Of a stretch of DNA of 52,845 bases, positions 27,656-37,176 are shown piece after piece; position 1 is the first letter of the stretch, and every line of letters starts with the position of its first letter. The notes under the pieces were generated by a model. That model saw only the letters and a list, made by a program, of their open reading frames with translations, was not told where the DNA came from and did not search any database. Both the position numbers and the translations under genes were made by a program. The stretch is from Parcubacteria group bacterium Greene0714_7 (lineage in GTDB: Bacteria > Patescibacteriota > Minisyncoccia > Phycocordibacterales > Phycocordibacteraceae), in the NCBI GenBank assembly GCA_007378985.1, contig VMHB01000002.1:105428-158272 (forward strand). The letters are read 5' to 3'.

Positions 27656-27690
27656 AGGTGCTAGGGACTAGGTTCTAGGTGCCAGCTTTT
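27656..27690 (+). repeat. Heptad-family repeat, left arm flanking S23 gene
   Basis: AGGTGCT AGGGACT AGGTTCT AGGTGCC AGCTTTT. Confidence 0.85.
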
Positions 27691-27693
27691 AAA

Positions 27694-28074
27694 ATGCAAA
27701 CAAATAAGATCCAGATCTACTCTCACAAAGACCTTGTTGTGTGGCAGAAGGGCATAGATTTAGCGATTGTAATTTACAATCTCACTTCTAAGTTCCCATC
27801 CGAAGAAAAATTTGGTCTCACTGCTCAAATGCGGAGAGCGGTGGTTTCAATTTCTTCAAATATCGCCGAGGGCAGGTCAAGGAGCACTAGAAAAGATTTT
27901 GCACAATTTTTACACATTGCTTTAGGTTCTGTATCTGAACTAGAAACACAGCTTGAAATAGCAAAACGCTTAGAGTACGGAGAAAAAGTCGACTATAATG
28001 GAGCAGTGGCAACACTGCAGGAAGTCTCAAAGATGCTCGTGACTATAATTGCGAGTCTTAAAGCTAAAACCTAG
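27694..28074 (+). CDS. Four helix bundle protein (S23 / 23S rRNA intervening-sequence family)
   Basis: KDLVVWQKGIDLAIVIYNLTSKFPSEEKFGLTAQMRRAVVSISSNIAEG..R. Confidence 0.9.
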   Translation: MQTNKIQIYSHKDLVVWQKGIDLAIVIYNLTSKFPSEEKFGLTAQMRRAVVSISSNIAEGRSRSTRKDFAQFLHIALGSVSELETQLEIAKRLEYGEKVDYNGAVATLQEVSKMLVTIIASLKAKT

Positions 28075-28094
28075 CACCTAGAAGCTAGAACCTT
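28059..28094 (-). repeat. Heptad-family repeat, inverted right arm flanking S23 gene
   Basis: AAAGCT AAAACCT AGCACCT AGAAGCT AGAACCT; encodes the S23 C-terminus and stop codon. Confidence 0.85.
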
Positions 28095-28103
28095 CCCCAA
28101 AAT

Positions 28104-28775
28104 ATGTCTGGTGACGAAAAAACAAAAAAAACAAAAGCGGCTCAGGACTTCGTTCCAGTAAAGGAAGTCCGCGGAGGCGTGATGGTAATGAAAGGCGGCA
28201 CACTCGTCGGTGTAATGCTTGCTTCAAGTATTAACTTTGCACTTAAGTCAGAGGACGAACAAAACGCCATACTCTCGCAATTTCAGAGCTTTATGAATTC
28301 GCTTGATTTCAGTGTTCAGTTTTTCATACAATCTCGAAAACTCGATATCAGGCCGTACATAGCACTTCTGGAGGAACGACTTAAAGCGCAGACAGAGGAA
28401 CTGATGAAAATACAGGTGCGCGAATATATAGAGTTCATCAAAACATTCATTGAGAGAGCGAACATTATGAGTAAACATTTTTTTATTGTTGTTCCATACT
28501 CTCCACCAGCTCTTGATATAAAAAAGGCAGTGCAAAATAAAGTGTTTGGGAAGACAAATCTGTCATCGAGAGATGAAAATACTATTGGTTTTGAGGAACA
28601 CCGTACACAGTTAGAGCAGAGAATGGGGGTAGTGGAACAAGGGTTGGCCCGAACAGGTGTGCGAACTGTTCCTCTTGGCACTGAAGAGGTCATAGAACTT
28701 CTCTACAAAGAGTTCAATCCTGGGGAATTGGAAAAACCAATTGTTGTGGATCAAACTAACGCACCACTTATATAA
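28104..28775 (+). CDS. TraC/VirB4-associated N-terminal-like protein
   Basis: Position 2 nt before the VirB4 ATPase gene; FALKSEDEQNAILSQFQSFMNSLDF. Confidence 0.7.
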   Translation: MSGDEKTKKTKAAQDFVPVKEVRGGVMVMKGGTLVGVMLASSINFALKSEDEQNAILSQFQSFMNSLDFSVQFFIQSRKLDIRPYIALLEERLKAQTEELMKIQVREYIEFIKTFIERANIMSKHFFIVVPYSPPALDIKKAVQNKVFGKTNLSSRDENTIGFEEHRTQLEQRMGVVEQGLARTGVRTVPLGTEEVIELLYKEFNPGELEKPIVVDQTNAPLI

Positions 28776-28777
28776 TT

Positions 28778-30607
28778 ATGGGAATCTTCGATACATTTTT
28801 AGGTAACGCTGGGAAAAAGAAAGAGACGCTGACTCCTTTTTTACCTAAGGATATTTATGAAGCTGCGAAACTCGACTTTGCAGACATCATTGCACCATCA
28901 GCTCTGAAAATTACCCCGCGTGAAATGAACTTGGGCGACAAGTTAGTGCGCACATTCTACGTAATTTCATACCCTCGATTCCTATCGGGAACATGGTTCG
29001 CACCAATCATTAATCGTGACCGAGTGCTCGATATTTCTATATTCATTCATCCTGTAGACACCGCAGCAATTCTCCGCAAGTTTCAGAAAAAAGTTGCTGA
29101 GGTACAGAGCCAAATTATGACCCGTCAAGAAAAGGGGATGGTGCGGGATCCAATGCTCGACACGGCCTACCAAGACATCGAGCAACTCAGAAATCAACTC
29201 CAACAAGCGCAAGAGAGAGTATTTGATGTAGGCCTCTATATCTCAATTTACGGCACAAACCAAGACGAATTGGACAAAACTGAAGCAGAAATGCGCTCAA
29301 TTCTTGACTCAAAGCTTGTCTACATAAAACCCGCCCTGTTCCAACAAGAACAAGGATTCAAGAGTGTCATACCAATAGGGGATGACCAGCTGGCAGTTAA
29401 TTCAAAGATGAATTCTGCACCACTCTCAAGTTTCTTCCCGTTTATTTCTTTCTTCCCGTTTATTTCCTTCGACCTTACGAGCGATAAAGGAATTCTCTAC
29501 GGCATAAACAGACACAACTCATCATTGATTCTTTTTGATAGATTTTCACTTGAAAACTACAATTCGGTAACCTTTGCAAAGTCAGGTTCAGGAAAATCAT
29601 ACGGCACAAAACTTGAAATCTTGAGGTCATTGATGTTCGACACGGAGGTCATTGTTATAGACCCTGAAAGCGAGTATGAATATCTTGCAAATGCGGTGGG
29701 CGGAAGATTTTTCAATATCTCGCTCTCATCAGAAAATCGCATCAATCCTTTTGATTTGCCTGTGCCTCGCGAAGATGAATCGCCAGCTGATATTCTCCGC
29801 TCAAACATCATCAACCTCGTGGGACTATTTCGCTTAATGCTCGGGGGTCTCACTCCTGAAGAAGATGCAATTATTGACCGCGCCATTACAGAAACATACG
29901 CACTCAAAGACATAACTGGTGCGAACGACTTCACCAACATGGAACCACCGCTCCTTTCTGACTTCGAATTGGTACTTGCCGGCATGGAAGGAAGTGAATC
30001 TTTAGTTCAGAGAATCACAAAATACACTAAGGGCACATGGTCGGGCTTTATTAATCGACCAACCAATGTGGACATCAACAAAAAGTTCGTTGCGTTCTCG
30101 GTTCGAAACATGGAGGACGAACTGAAAACGATTGCGATGTACATCATTACGCACTTCATTTGGAATGCGGTGAGAAAAGATTTGCGCAAACGACTTCTTG
30201 TTATTGATGAGGCGTGGTGGATGATGAAATCAGAAGATACTGCAGCGTTCCTTTACGGAATGGCAAAGCGCGGAAGAAAATACTATCTTGGTCTCGCTAC
30301 CATTACTCAAGATGTTGAGGACTTCCTAAAATCACCCTACGGATTGCCGATGCTTACTAACTCATCAATCCAACTTCTTTTGAAGCAATCACCAACATCC
30401 ATAGATGCCGTACAAAAAACATTCAACCTCACGGAGGAAGAAAAATACCTTCTACTTGAATCTGATGTGGGTGAGGGGATTTTCTTCGCGGGGCTCAAAC
30501 ATGTCGCCATAAAAATAATTGCATCTTACACTGAAGACCAAATAATCACCTCAGATCCATCTCAACTTCTCGCGATAGCCCAACAAAAGAGGGAGGCATC
30601 AGAATAG
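28778..30607 (+). CDS. VirB4/TraC-like T4SS ATPase
   Basis: Walker A AKSGSGKSYGTKLE, Walker B LLVIDEAWWMM, ATITQDVEDFL. Confidence 0.93.
   Translation: MGIFDTFLGNAGKKKETLTPFLPKDIYEAAKLDFADIIAPSALKITPREMNLGDKLVRTFYVISYPRFLSGTWFAPIINRDRVLDISIFIHPVDTAAILRKFQKKVAEVQSQIMTRQEKGMVRDPMLDTAYQDIEQLRNQLQQAQERVFDVGLYISIYGTNQDELDKTEAEMRSILDSKLVYIKPALFQQEQGFKSVIPIGDDQLAVNSKMNSAPLSSFFPFISFFPFISFDLTSDKGILYGINRHNSSLILFDRFSLENYNSVTFAKSGSGKSYGTKLEILRSLMFDTEVIVIDPESEYEYLANAVGGRFFNISLSSENRINPFDLPVPREDESPADILRSNIINLVGLFRLMLGGLTPEEDAIIDRAITETYALKDITGANDFTNMEPPLLSDFELVLAGMEGSESLVQRITKYTKGTWSGFINRPTNVDINKKFVAFSVRNMEDELKTIAMYIITHFIWNAVRKDLRKRLLVIDEAWWMMKSEDTAAFLYGMAKRGRKYYLGLATITQDVEDFLKSPYGLPMLTNSSIQLLLKQSPTSIDAVQKTFNLTEEEKYLLLESDVGEGIFFAGLKHVAIKIIASYTEDQIITSDPSQLLAIAQQKREASE
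29431..29466 (+). repeat. Perfect in-frame 18-bp tandem duplication inside the VirB4 gene
   Basis: TTTCTTCCCGTTTATTTC x2, giving FFPFISFFPFIS. Confidence 0.95.
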
Positions 30608-30612
30608 CGTTT

Positions 30613-30710
30613 AGGTTTCAGCTTTTGGCTTTCTGGATAATGACCTCGAGAACGACAAAACATCTCCTAAATCCTATCCCCTAGAACCTAGAACCTAGAA
30701 CCTAGAACCT
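30613..30710. repeat. Heptad-family element with (CTAGAAC)x4
   Basis: Left AGGTTTC AGCTTTT; right CTAGAACCTAGAACCTAGAACCTAGAACCT. Confidence 0.8.
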
Positions 30711-30735
30711 CCCCTCCGCCAGTATAATAAGAACT

Positions 30736-31704
30736 ATGCTCCGTGGAATACTCGTGCTCTCTTTATTAACCTTAGCGCCCATTTTTGCTTCAGCGGCTAC
30801 GCTACAAAGCTTTGGTTCACCTCTAGAAATAGGGGTAAGCCCCGAGCACCCACGCGCAGGCAATCAAGTAACGCTAACGGTCTCCGACCCACAGGAAGAA
30901 GTGGGTACAACGGCGTACATGTGGTTAGTAAACGACAGAATAGTTGATCAGGGTATCGGACACAAATCAATTTCTATTACGGCACGGGGGGAAGGAACGA
31001 TTGAAACCATCCGGGTTATCGCCATTGAAAATGATGTTGCTAGGGGCGATGCCATCACTATCATTCGACCAGCATCGGTAGATATCATATGGGAAGGGAA
31101 TACCTACACACCTCCTTTGTATATCGGACGCCCACTTCCTACTGCACAAAGCACTGTGACGGTTATTGCTATACCACACCTCTCCGTAAACAGCGTTGAG
31201 GCTGAACCTGAATCCCTCATCTATTCATGGAAAATGGGCGGGGTTACTTTACAAAAACAATCAGGCTACGGGAAATCGAGCATCGCAGTAACTCCTCCGC
31301 GTTTTGGTTCTGCTTTTACTGTTTCTGTTCTTGTAAGCAACAAAAGCGGTACAGTAGTTGCAGAAAATTCAGTCCTTATTCAACCACAAACACCATCTCT
31401 TATTATTTATGAGGACGCACCACTTCTTGGTGTGCGCTTCAATAAAGCCCAGATTGGCCTATTCCCATTTACTGCTGACGAGGTATCATTCGTTGCGTAC
31501 CCGCTCTTTGTGAGCAATATGAACGACGTGTCCTACACATGGAACCTCGACACCTCCCCATTTGCAGTTGACCCTGCGCGACCTCGCAGGGCTACATTTA
31601 GGAAGGTTGGGGGCGGTAAAGGAACGCATACGGTAAATGTCTCGTTTGAAAATATGAAAAAATTCTTAGAGCGCGGAGACATTGCGTTTCAACTTACGTT
31701 TTAA
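30736..31704 (+). CDS. Secreted T4SS-block protein, Ig-like/beta-rich
   Basis: Signal peptide MLRGILVLSLLTLAPIFASA; repeated beta-rich segments. Confidence 0.65.
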   Translation: MLRGILVLSLLTLAPIFASAATLQSFGSPLEIGVSPEHPRAGNQVTLTVSDPQEEVGTTAYMWLVNDRIVDQGIGHKSISITARGEGTIETIRVIAIENDVARGDAITIIRPASVDIIWEGNTYTPPLYIGRPLPTAQSTVTVIAIPHLSVNSVEAEPESLIYSWKMGGVTLQKQSGYGKSSIAVTPPRFGSAFTVSVLVSNKSGTVVAENSVLIQPQTPSLIIYEDAPLLGVRFNKAQIGLFPFTADEVSFVAYPLFVSNMNDVSYTWNLDTSPFAVDPARPRRATFRKVGGGKGTHTVNVSFENMKKFLERGDIAFQLTF

Positions 31705-31709
31705 TTACT

Positions 31710-32642
31710 ATGCCACGCACACTTTTCATCTTTTCGCTCATTCTCATTTCACTCTTCGTGGTGGCAACTCCGGCTCATGCTGAAGCCCCAGCTCAGTTTC
31801 AATTTCAACCAATCGTATCGGTACCGCTCCCTACTGGCGGTGCCGTTGGAGCCGAGACATCGCTCACTGATTACTTAAACGGGATATTCGTACTTACCAT
31901 TGCTGTCGCCACAATTCTGGGGGTCGTCATGATTACCTTTGACGGTATCCGCTACATGACATCCGATGCTATCGGGACAAAAAAAGCAGCGATTGAAGGG
32001 CTCCAAGGGGCAGCCATAGGATTGATTTTACTTTTATTATCATATGTCCTTCTCAACGTCATCAATCCCCAAATACTCAATATAAAATCGCTCAATGACA
32101 ACATACGCGGTTTGGGGGGAAGTAGTTCGAGCGGAACAACACCCCCTGGTAGTACCAGAGCAACAGGGGCCACTGGGGCTCTTAACCCGAGCGCTTTGCC
32201 GAGCGGAACTGAACTCAGAGCGTACGATGGAACATTGAGCGCTGGATGTACCCTGACATGTTGGCTTGATAATACATTTTCAGCACCAACTGGGGGTGAA
32301 TGCACAACTGGTGACGCTGTACAAAGCTGTCCAGCTTCCGCAACTCCCCCTACTTCACCTGCAGCCCCAGCAGGAAGTCCGTCAGCACCTACTACCCCTA
32401 CTCCAGGAGGAGCTCAGCCTGCATCACCAACAACTGTGCAGTACGGCTGGCGAGGTGATTTTATAAAATCTGATGGAGGAAGAATTACTAGACAAGCAGG
32501 CCCATTCAGTAGTTCTCCACAATGTGACGCATCTCTCACAAATTTTCTTAATCAAAATTCAACTCTAACTTCAACAAGTAACTTTCCTTGTAACTGTGGA
32601 CAGCCACTAAGCGCACAATCTGGTTGTAGCTCAATTCGTTAA
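31710..32642 (+). CDS. Pilin-like (VirB2-type two-TM) protein with long P/T/S/G-rich tail
   Basis: Signal peptide plus two TMs (YLNGIFVLTIAVATILGVVMITFDGIRYM; AAIGLILLLLSYVLLNVI). Confidence 0.7.
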   Translation: MPRTLFIFSLILISLFVVATPAHAEAPAQFQFQPIVSVPLPTGGAVGAETSLTDYLNGIFVLTIAVATILGVVMITFDGIRYMTSDAIGTKKAAIEGLQGAAIGLILLLLSYVLLNVINPQILNIKSLNDNIRGLGGSSSSGTTPPGSTRATGATGALNPSALPSGTELRAYDGTLSAGCTLTCWLDNTFSAPTGGECTTGDAVQSCPASATPPTSPAAPAGSPSAPTTPTPGGAQPASPTTVQYGWRGDFIKSDGGRITRQAGPFSSSPQCDASLTNFLNQNSTLTSTSNFPCNCGQPLSAQSGCSSIR

Positions 32643-32646
32643 CACT

Positions 32647-33861
32647 ATGCGACGAACGCTTATCATTTCTGGTCTAGGACTACTTGCTGTCGCGCTCTTT
32701 GCTGCTGGATATTTTTTCGTGTTTCAAAAAACAGACAGCAACACCGCTGGGGCACCGAAAGATTTCTTCAGTGCATTTTTCCCATTCGGGCAAGGAAATC
32801 GAACTTCAGAAAAACCTACAAATGAAACGCCGGGGGGGTCGGCGCAAAAAGTAACTGCTCGTATCCGTCAGGTGAGTACCCGCCCCACTGCAGGAGCGTG
32901 GTTTACTTCTCCATCAGGAACAACAACTTCACCTCATATTCGGTTTACAGAGAGAGCAACGGGGCACATATTTGAAACACCTACCGATTCATATGCGGAA
33001 ACACGAATTTCTAACACCACAATTCCTCTTATACAGGAGCTTATTGTAATTAACGACACCACTCTTCTCCTCCGTACACTATCCGACACGGAAACTATTT
33101 CAAACGCATTTGGCGTATTAAATGCGACGAATTCGGAGCAGTCTCTCGATACATCCGCCCTCAAAGGGTTCCAGCGTGTCGCGGTAGCCAAAAATGGGTT
33201 AAGCATGATGACGGTCACTGAAGTTGCGCAGGGTTCACAAATTGAACTTGCAGAACCTGATGGCACAAAATCTCGCACAATCCTCCTCTCCCCAATTCGC
33301 TCATGGATACCACTCGCGGGAGACAGTCGTTTCTTTATACAAAGCGCTCCTTCTTCAGGGGCCTCGGGATTCTTATATGAAATTAGAAGCAACGGCGGTC
33401 TTACTAAAATATTGAGCGATATCCCTGGGCTTCTCGGAGTTCCAAGTCCAACGGGGCGTTATATTCTCTACAGCGGGTCAACAGGGGTAAAGGTTTTTCT
33501 TGGAATGATTGATACGAAAACAGGGCAAAGCTACACGCTCCCTCTAAAAACCCTTGCAACAAAGTGCGCATGGATTTCAGAAGACACTCCGCGCGTCTTC
33601 TGTGCAATATCAGACCCCATGCGAGGGGGAACAGCAACACTCCCGGATGATTGGCTCCTAGGTAAAATATCCTTTAGTGACTCTGTATGGATTATCCGTC
33701 CCATTGAAAATACCGCGCATTCATTGGGGTATCTTCAGGAAATAGCAAACACCCCCATTGATGTCCTCAATCCTACCATTTCTGTCGATGGTAACTTTGC
33801 CCTTTTCATAAACAAAAATGACCTCAGTGTGTGGTCACTCGACTTAAATAGGGATCAATAA
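32647..33861 (+). CDS. Membrane-anchored protein, possibly beta-propeller-like
   Basis: N-terminal TM; repeated beta segments. Confidence 0.6.
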   Translation: MRRTLIISGLGLLAVALFAAGYFFVFQKTDSNTAGAPKDFFSAFFPFGQGNRTSEKPTNETPGGSAQKVTARIRQVSTRPTAGAWFTSPSGTTTSPHIRFTERATGHIFETPTDSYAETRISNTTIPLIQELIVINDTTLLLRTLSDTETISNAFGVLNATNSEQSLDTSALKGFQRVAVAKNGLSMMTVTEVAQGSQIELAEPDGTKSRTILLSPIRSWIPLAGDSRFFIQSAPSSGASGFLYEIRSNGGLTKILSDIPGLLGVPSPTGRYILYSGSTGVKVFLGMIDTKTGQSYTLPLKTLATKCAWISEDTPRVFCAISDPMRGGTATLPDDWLLGKISFSDSVWIIRPIENTAHSLGYLQEIANTPIDVLNPTISVDGNFALFINKNDLSVWSLDLNRDQ

Positions 33862-33868
33862 AATAAGA

Positions 33869-34345
33869 CTACTGAGGCGTTGGCACACCCTCACCTTTAT
33901 AGCGAATCACAATATGTCGAAGCTTGCCTTCGCCCTCTGACTCCGTTTTGATACTAGGGGAACCCTGGAGAGACGCGTGCACAATCAAACGGTCATATGG
34001 ACTCATAGGACTCATGTCGACATCGTGTTTAAAGGTACGCGCACGCTCTGCAAGTGAAAGTGCCTGTGCCTCGAGCATCTTTATGTGCTTCAAGTGATAT
34101 CCGTTTACATCAACAACAAAACGAAATGGTTCATCTCCTTTCGAACCAGCTTCGAGTGTTTTTTTCACCACATGATTAAAGGCGTGGAGCGTTTCTCCCC
34201 CTGTACCAATGAGCGCCCCAGAATCTTCCGAGAGAAGTGTAAAGAGTGTGTGCCCTGCGACTTCAGACACAACAACATCTTTGAGGTCTAAACCCATTTT
34301 AGCAACCAATTCCTTAATAACGGCAATGACTTTATTTTTTTCCAT
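33869..34345 (-). CDS. jag: Jag/SpoIIIJ-associated KH-R3H RNA-binding protein
   Basis: ALIGTGGETLHAFNHVV KH motif; R3H-like LSLAERARTFKHDVDMSPMSPYDRLIVHASL; adjacent to yidC. Confidence 0.9.
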   Translation of the reverse strand: MEKNKVIAVIKELVAKMGLDLKDVVVSEVAGHTLFTLLSEDSGALIGTGGETLHAFNHVVKKTLEAGSKGDEPFRFVVDVNGYHLKHIKMLEAQALSLAERARTFKHDVDMSPMSPYDRLIVHASLQGSPSIKTESEGEGKLRHIVIRYKGEGVPTPQ

Positions 34346-35066
34346 TGTGCATTCGACGTATTGCTAACTCTTGCCCAATACTGAAAAGATTTCCTACAAG
34401 AAAGTACAGCGCAATTGCTGAAGAAGCGGCATACGCAACCACACCAATAACAACAGGGAAAACATACTTCATCTGGAGGTTCATACTTCTAGATAGGTCG
34501 TCTTGGAAAGAAGGCTTGTTTCCTGAAGTATTTTTAGGGGGTAGTGCCGGCATCATAAGACGAGCATAAATAAACTGCGTAATCGCCACTATAATAGCGA
34601 GAACGATACTTTTGCCTGCAAGGTCTACAAAGCCAAGAAACAGTAACGACGCTTGGTCAGGTACCTGCACAAATACATAGAGGATACTGGGATCAAATGA
34701 GACCGCTTTGCTTTCGTGCTCCAGTACGAGATACAGCCCAATGATTATTGGGAGTTGAATTAATATAAGAAGAAAACTTGCAAATGGATTGATATTATTT
34801 TCTTTAAAAAGTGCCATTGTGCGACGGGCCAACTCTTCCTTGTTGTCTTTTAATTTTTCCCGGAGCTCCTTCAACTGTGACTCAATGGAACGCATCGAAA
34901 TCTGCGTTTTAATCGCAGACATCGAAAGAGGGAACAAGATGAGGCGCACAAGTATCGTAATAAGAACGATGGCAATTCCTATATCACCTCCTGGTACAAC
35001 ACCAATAATAAAAGCGAGTGCATTGTAAATTGGTTGATAGATTGCTGTGTGGAAAAAAGATGCCAT
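34332..35066 (-). CDS. yidC: YidC/Oxa1 membrane insertase
   Basis: GDIGIAIVLITILVRLILFPLSM...INPFASFLLILIQLPIIIGLY. Confidence 0.95.
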   Translation of the reverse strand: MASFFHTAIYQPIYNALAFIIGVVPGGDIGIAIVLITILVRLILFPLSMSAIKTQISMRSIESQLKELREKLKDNKEELARRTMALFKENNINPFASFLLILIQLPIIIGLYLVLEHESKAVSFDPSILYVFVQVPDQASLLFLGFVDLAGKSIVLAIIVAITQFIYARLMMPALPPKNTSGNKPSFQDDLSRSMNLQMKYVFPVVIGVVAYAASSAIALYFLVGNLFSIGQELAIRRMHNGKK

Positions 35067-35082
35067 TTCATCGCATTGTAGC

Positions 35083-35165
35083 CTAGGAGCCTAAAAGGTT
35101 CTAGGGATTAGCTGCTTCTGATTCTAAATTCAAAGCTAGAACCTAGCACCTAGAAGCTAGTACCT
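35083..35165. repeat. Heptad-family inverted element (yidC-rnpA spacer)
   Basis: AGGTTCT AGGGATT AGC... inverted AAAGCTAGAACCTAGCACCTAGAAGCTAGTACCT. Confidence 0.8.
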
Positions 35166-35167
35166 TC

Positions 35168-35476
35168 TTAAGTCTTCAAGGCTTTCTCGAGCTCCTTCTT
35201 CAACTCTTGGAATGAGGCAGTGAGCGCCAATGCATTTGGGTACACAACCACAACATTAGTAAGCGCTCCCGTGCGAATAAGGGGTCTAATGATGCTATAG
35301 ATTCGCCGCCTAAGTTTGTTTCTTTCTGGGGCCGTTTTACAAACCTTTTTTGACACAACAACTGCACCTGATGGATGCCCTTCAAAGCCTTTTATAGAGC
35401 CATATATAAAGCGACCCGTTCGCGCAGGTCGCTTTTGGAATGTCAGTCTTGAGACTCGTTCTTTCTTAGACAGCAT
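35168..35476 (-). CDS. rnpA: Ribonuclease P protein component
   Basis: KKERVSRLTFQKRPARTGRFIYGSIKG...APERNKLRRRIYSIIR; synteny. Confidence 0.88.
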   Translation of the reverse strand: MLSKKERVSRLTFQKRPARTGRFIYGSIKGFEGHPSGAVVVSKKVCKTAPERNKLRRRIYSIIRPLIRTGALTNVVVVYPNALALTASFQELKKELEKALKT

Positions 35477-35485
35477 TGAGATGAT

Positions 35486-35520
35486 AGGTTCTAGCTTCTA
35501 GGTGCTAGGTGCTAGCTTAA
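35486..35520 (+). repeat. Heptad-family repeat, five 7-bp units (rnpA-rpmH spacer)
   Basis: AGGTTCT AGCTTCT AGGTGCT AGGTGCT AGCTTAA. Confidence 0.85.
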
Positions 35521-35558
35521 ATTCAGAAATCTAAGACCCTAAACAGCAGACATCTCTC

Positions 35559-35714
35559 TTACTTTCCTTTCCTCTTGCTCACAACAGTGAGTTTTGCGCG
35601 ACCCTTACGACGACGATTCTTTAAAACCTTCCTACCTGAGGTGGTTGCCGTACGGACTAAGAAACCGTGGGTTGTGGCTCTCTTTCTTTTTTTAGGTTGG
35701 TATGTTCTTTTCAT
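35559..35714 (-). CDS. rpmH: 50S ribosomal protein L34 (51 aa)
   Basis: [51 protein letters not shown]; below ORF-track cutoff. Confidence 0.96.
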   Translation of the reverse strand: MKRTYQPKKRKRATTHGFLVRTATTSGRKVLKNRRRKGRAKLTVVSKRKGK

Positions 35715-35829
35715 ATTCGCTGAATGTTATACACAAGTATCTCACAGTTTATTAACACGAGCGTGCCTTTTCCGCAAGTTTGCTGTTTTCTCCACACAGG
35801 TATAATAACTGAACTTTCAGTAATTTTAC

Positions 35830-37176
35830 ATGGAACTCGACACAAAACAGCTCTGGGAAAATACACTAACGAACATAGAGCTTTCAATATCGCCAGCAAG
35901 TTTCAAAATGTGGTTCGGGGAAACCCACATCGTACGGATAGAAGATGGTGTTGTTTTTGTTGGTGTCCCTAATCAACTAACAAAAGAGTGGGTTTCTGAG
36001 CGGTTTGGTAAGCTTGTTTTAAAAACAATCAGAGGTTTTGTTGATACCTTGCGTGGTGTTGAATATATCGTTTCAAAAGAAAGCTTAAAACGAGTCCCTG
36101 AAAAAGTCATTGTGGAAACTCGACCAGAATCGGAGCTTCCTCTCTCTGACTATTACATAAATCGATCGGACAATTTAAATCCACGCTACACATTCGACAC
36201 CTTTGTCGTAGGACCCTTTAATGAACTAGCCTTTACTGCAGGACAGGTGGTTGTAAAAAACCCAGGAATTGCCTACAACCCACTATTTGTGTATGGCGAA
36301 ACCGGGAGAGGAAAGACACACCTCACTCAAGCTGTTGGGAATCAAATTAAAAAGGCTTATCCCTCAAAGAAAGTTTTCTATTTAACTGCGGAGCGATTCG
36401 GGTTTGAGTTTATGAATGCCATAAACAACCGAAGTATCCCTTCATTTAAAGACAAATACCGCTCGTACGATGTTCTCATTATTGATGACATACAATTCTT
36501 CTCCAAAAAAGGAACCATTCAGGAAGAATTCTTTCACCTATTCAACACACTCCATGATGCCAATAAACAAATTGTCTGCTCGTCTGACAAGCACCCAAAC
36601 TTGATCCCTGACATTACTGAGCGCTTAAAGTCTCGCTTTATTGCAGGTATGGCTGTTGCAATAAATGAGCCTGATCATGAATCGCGTATGGCAATCATTA
36701 AAACAAAAGCGGAATCAATGAATCTCACGCTTTCTGATTTAACTATCGAGAATCTCTCCATAGCTGTCCCAGGGAACATTCGTGAAATAGAAGGGATGCT
36801 TAATACTATTTTGTGTCAAATACAGCTCAAAGGAACACTTTCTGAAGATCAAATTAAGGACTTAATAAAAACAACCGCGAGACCAAAGAGAGCGGTTTCA
36901 GTTAAGCATGTTATTTCAAGGATTGCTGAATTCTACAATATTGATGAAGCGAGCATGTATGCAAAAACAAGGCGTCGTGAGGTAGTTCGTCCGCGTCAAA
37001 TTATGATGTATATCCTTAGGGAGGATTTTCACCTGTCGTACCCAGCAATTGGAACAGTTTTTGGTGGCCGTGATCACACTACAGTTATTCATGCCTGTGA
37101 AAAGGTTCGTGGGGGAATAACAACTGACACTGATCTAAAGACACAAATTGAGGAGATTAGGGGTATGTTGAAATGA
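35830..37176 (+). CDS. dnaA: Chromosomal replication initiator protein DnaA
   Basis: NPLFVYGETGRGKTHLTQAVGN, VLIIDDIQFF, GGRDHTTVIHACEKV. Confidence 0.98.
   Translation: MELDTKQLWENTLTNIELSISPASFKMWFGETHIVRIEDGVVFVGVPNQLTKEWVSERFGKLVLKTIRGFVDTLRGVEYIVSKESLKRVPEKVIVETRPESELPLSDYYINRSDNLNPRYTFDTFVVGPFNELAFTAGQVVVKNPGIAYNPLFVYGETGRGKTHLTQAVGNQIKKAYPSKKVFYLTAERFGFEFMNAINNRSIPSFKDKYRSYDVLIIDDIQFFSKKGTIQEEFFHLFNTLHDANKQIVCSSDKHPNLIPDITERLKSRFIAGMAVAINEPDHESRMAIIKTKAESMNLTLSDLTIENLSIAVPGNIREIEGMLNTILCQIQLKGTLSEDQIKDLIKTTARPKRAVSVKHVISRIAEFYNIDEASMYAKTRRREVVRPRQIMMYILREDFHLSYPAIGTVFGGRDHTTVIHACEKVRGGITTDTDLKTQIEEIRGMLK

Noticed and set aside
30681-30710. (CTAGAAC)x4 as a possible CRISPR or VNTR
   Set aside because: No spacer/repeat structure; it fits the dispersed 7-bp repeat family instead.
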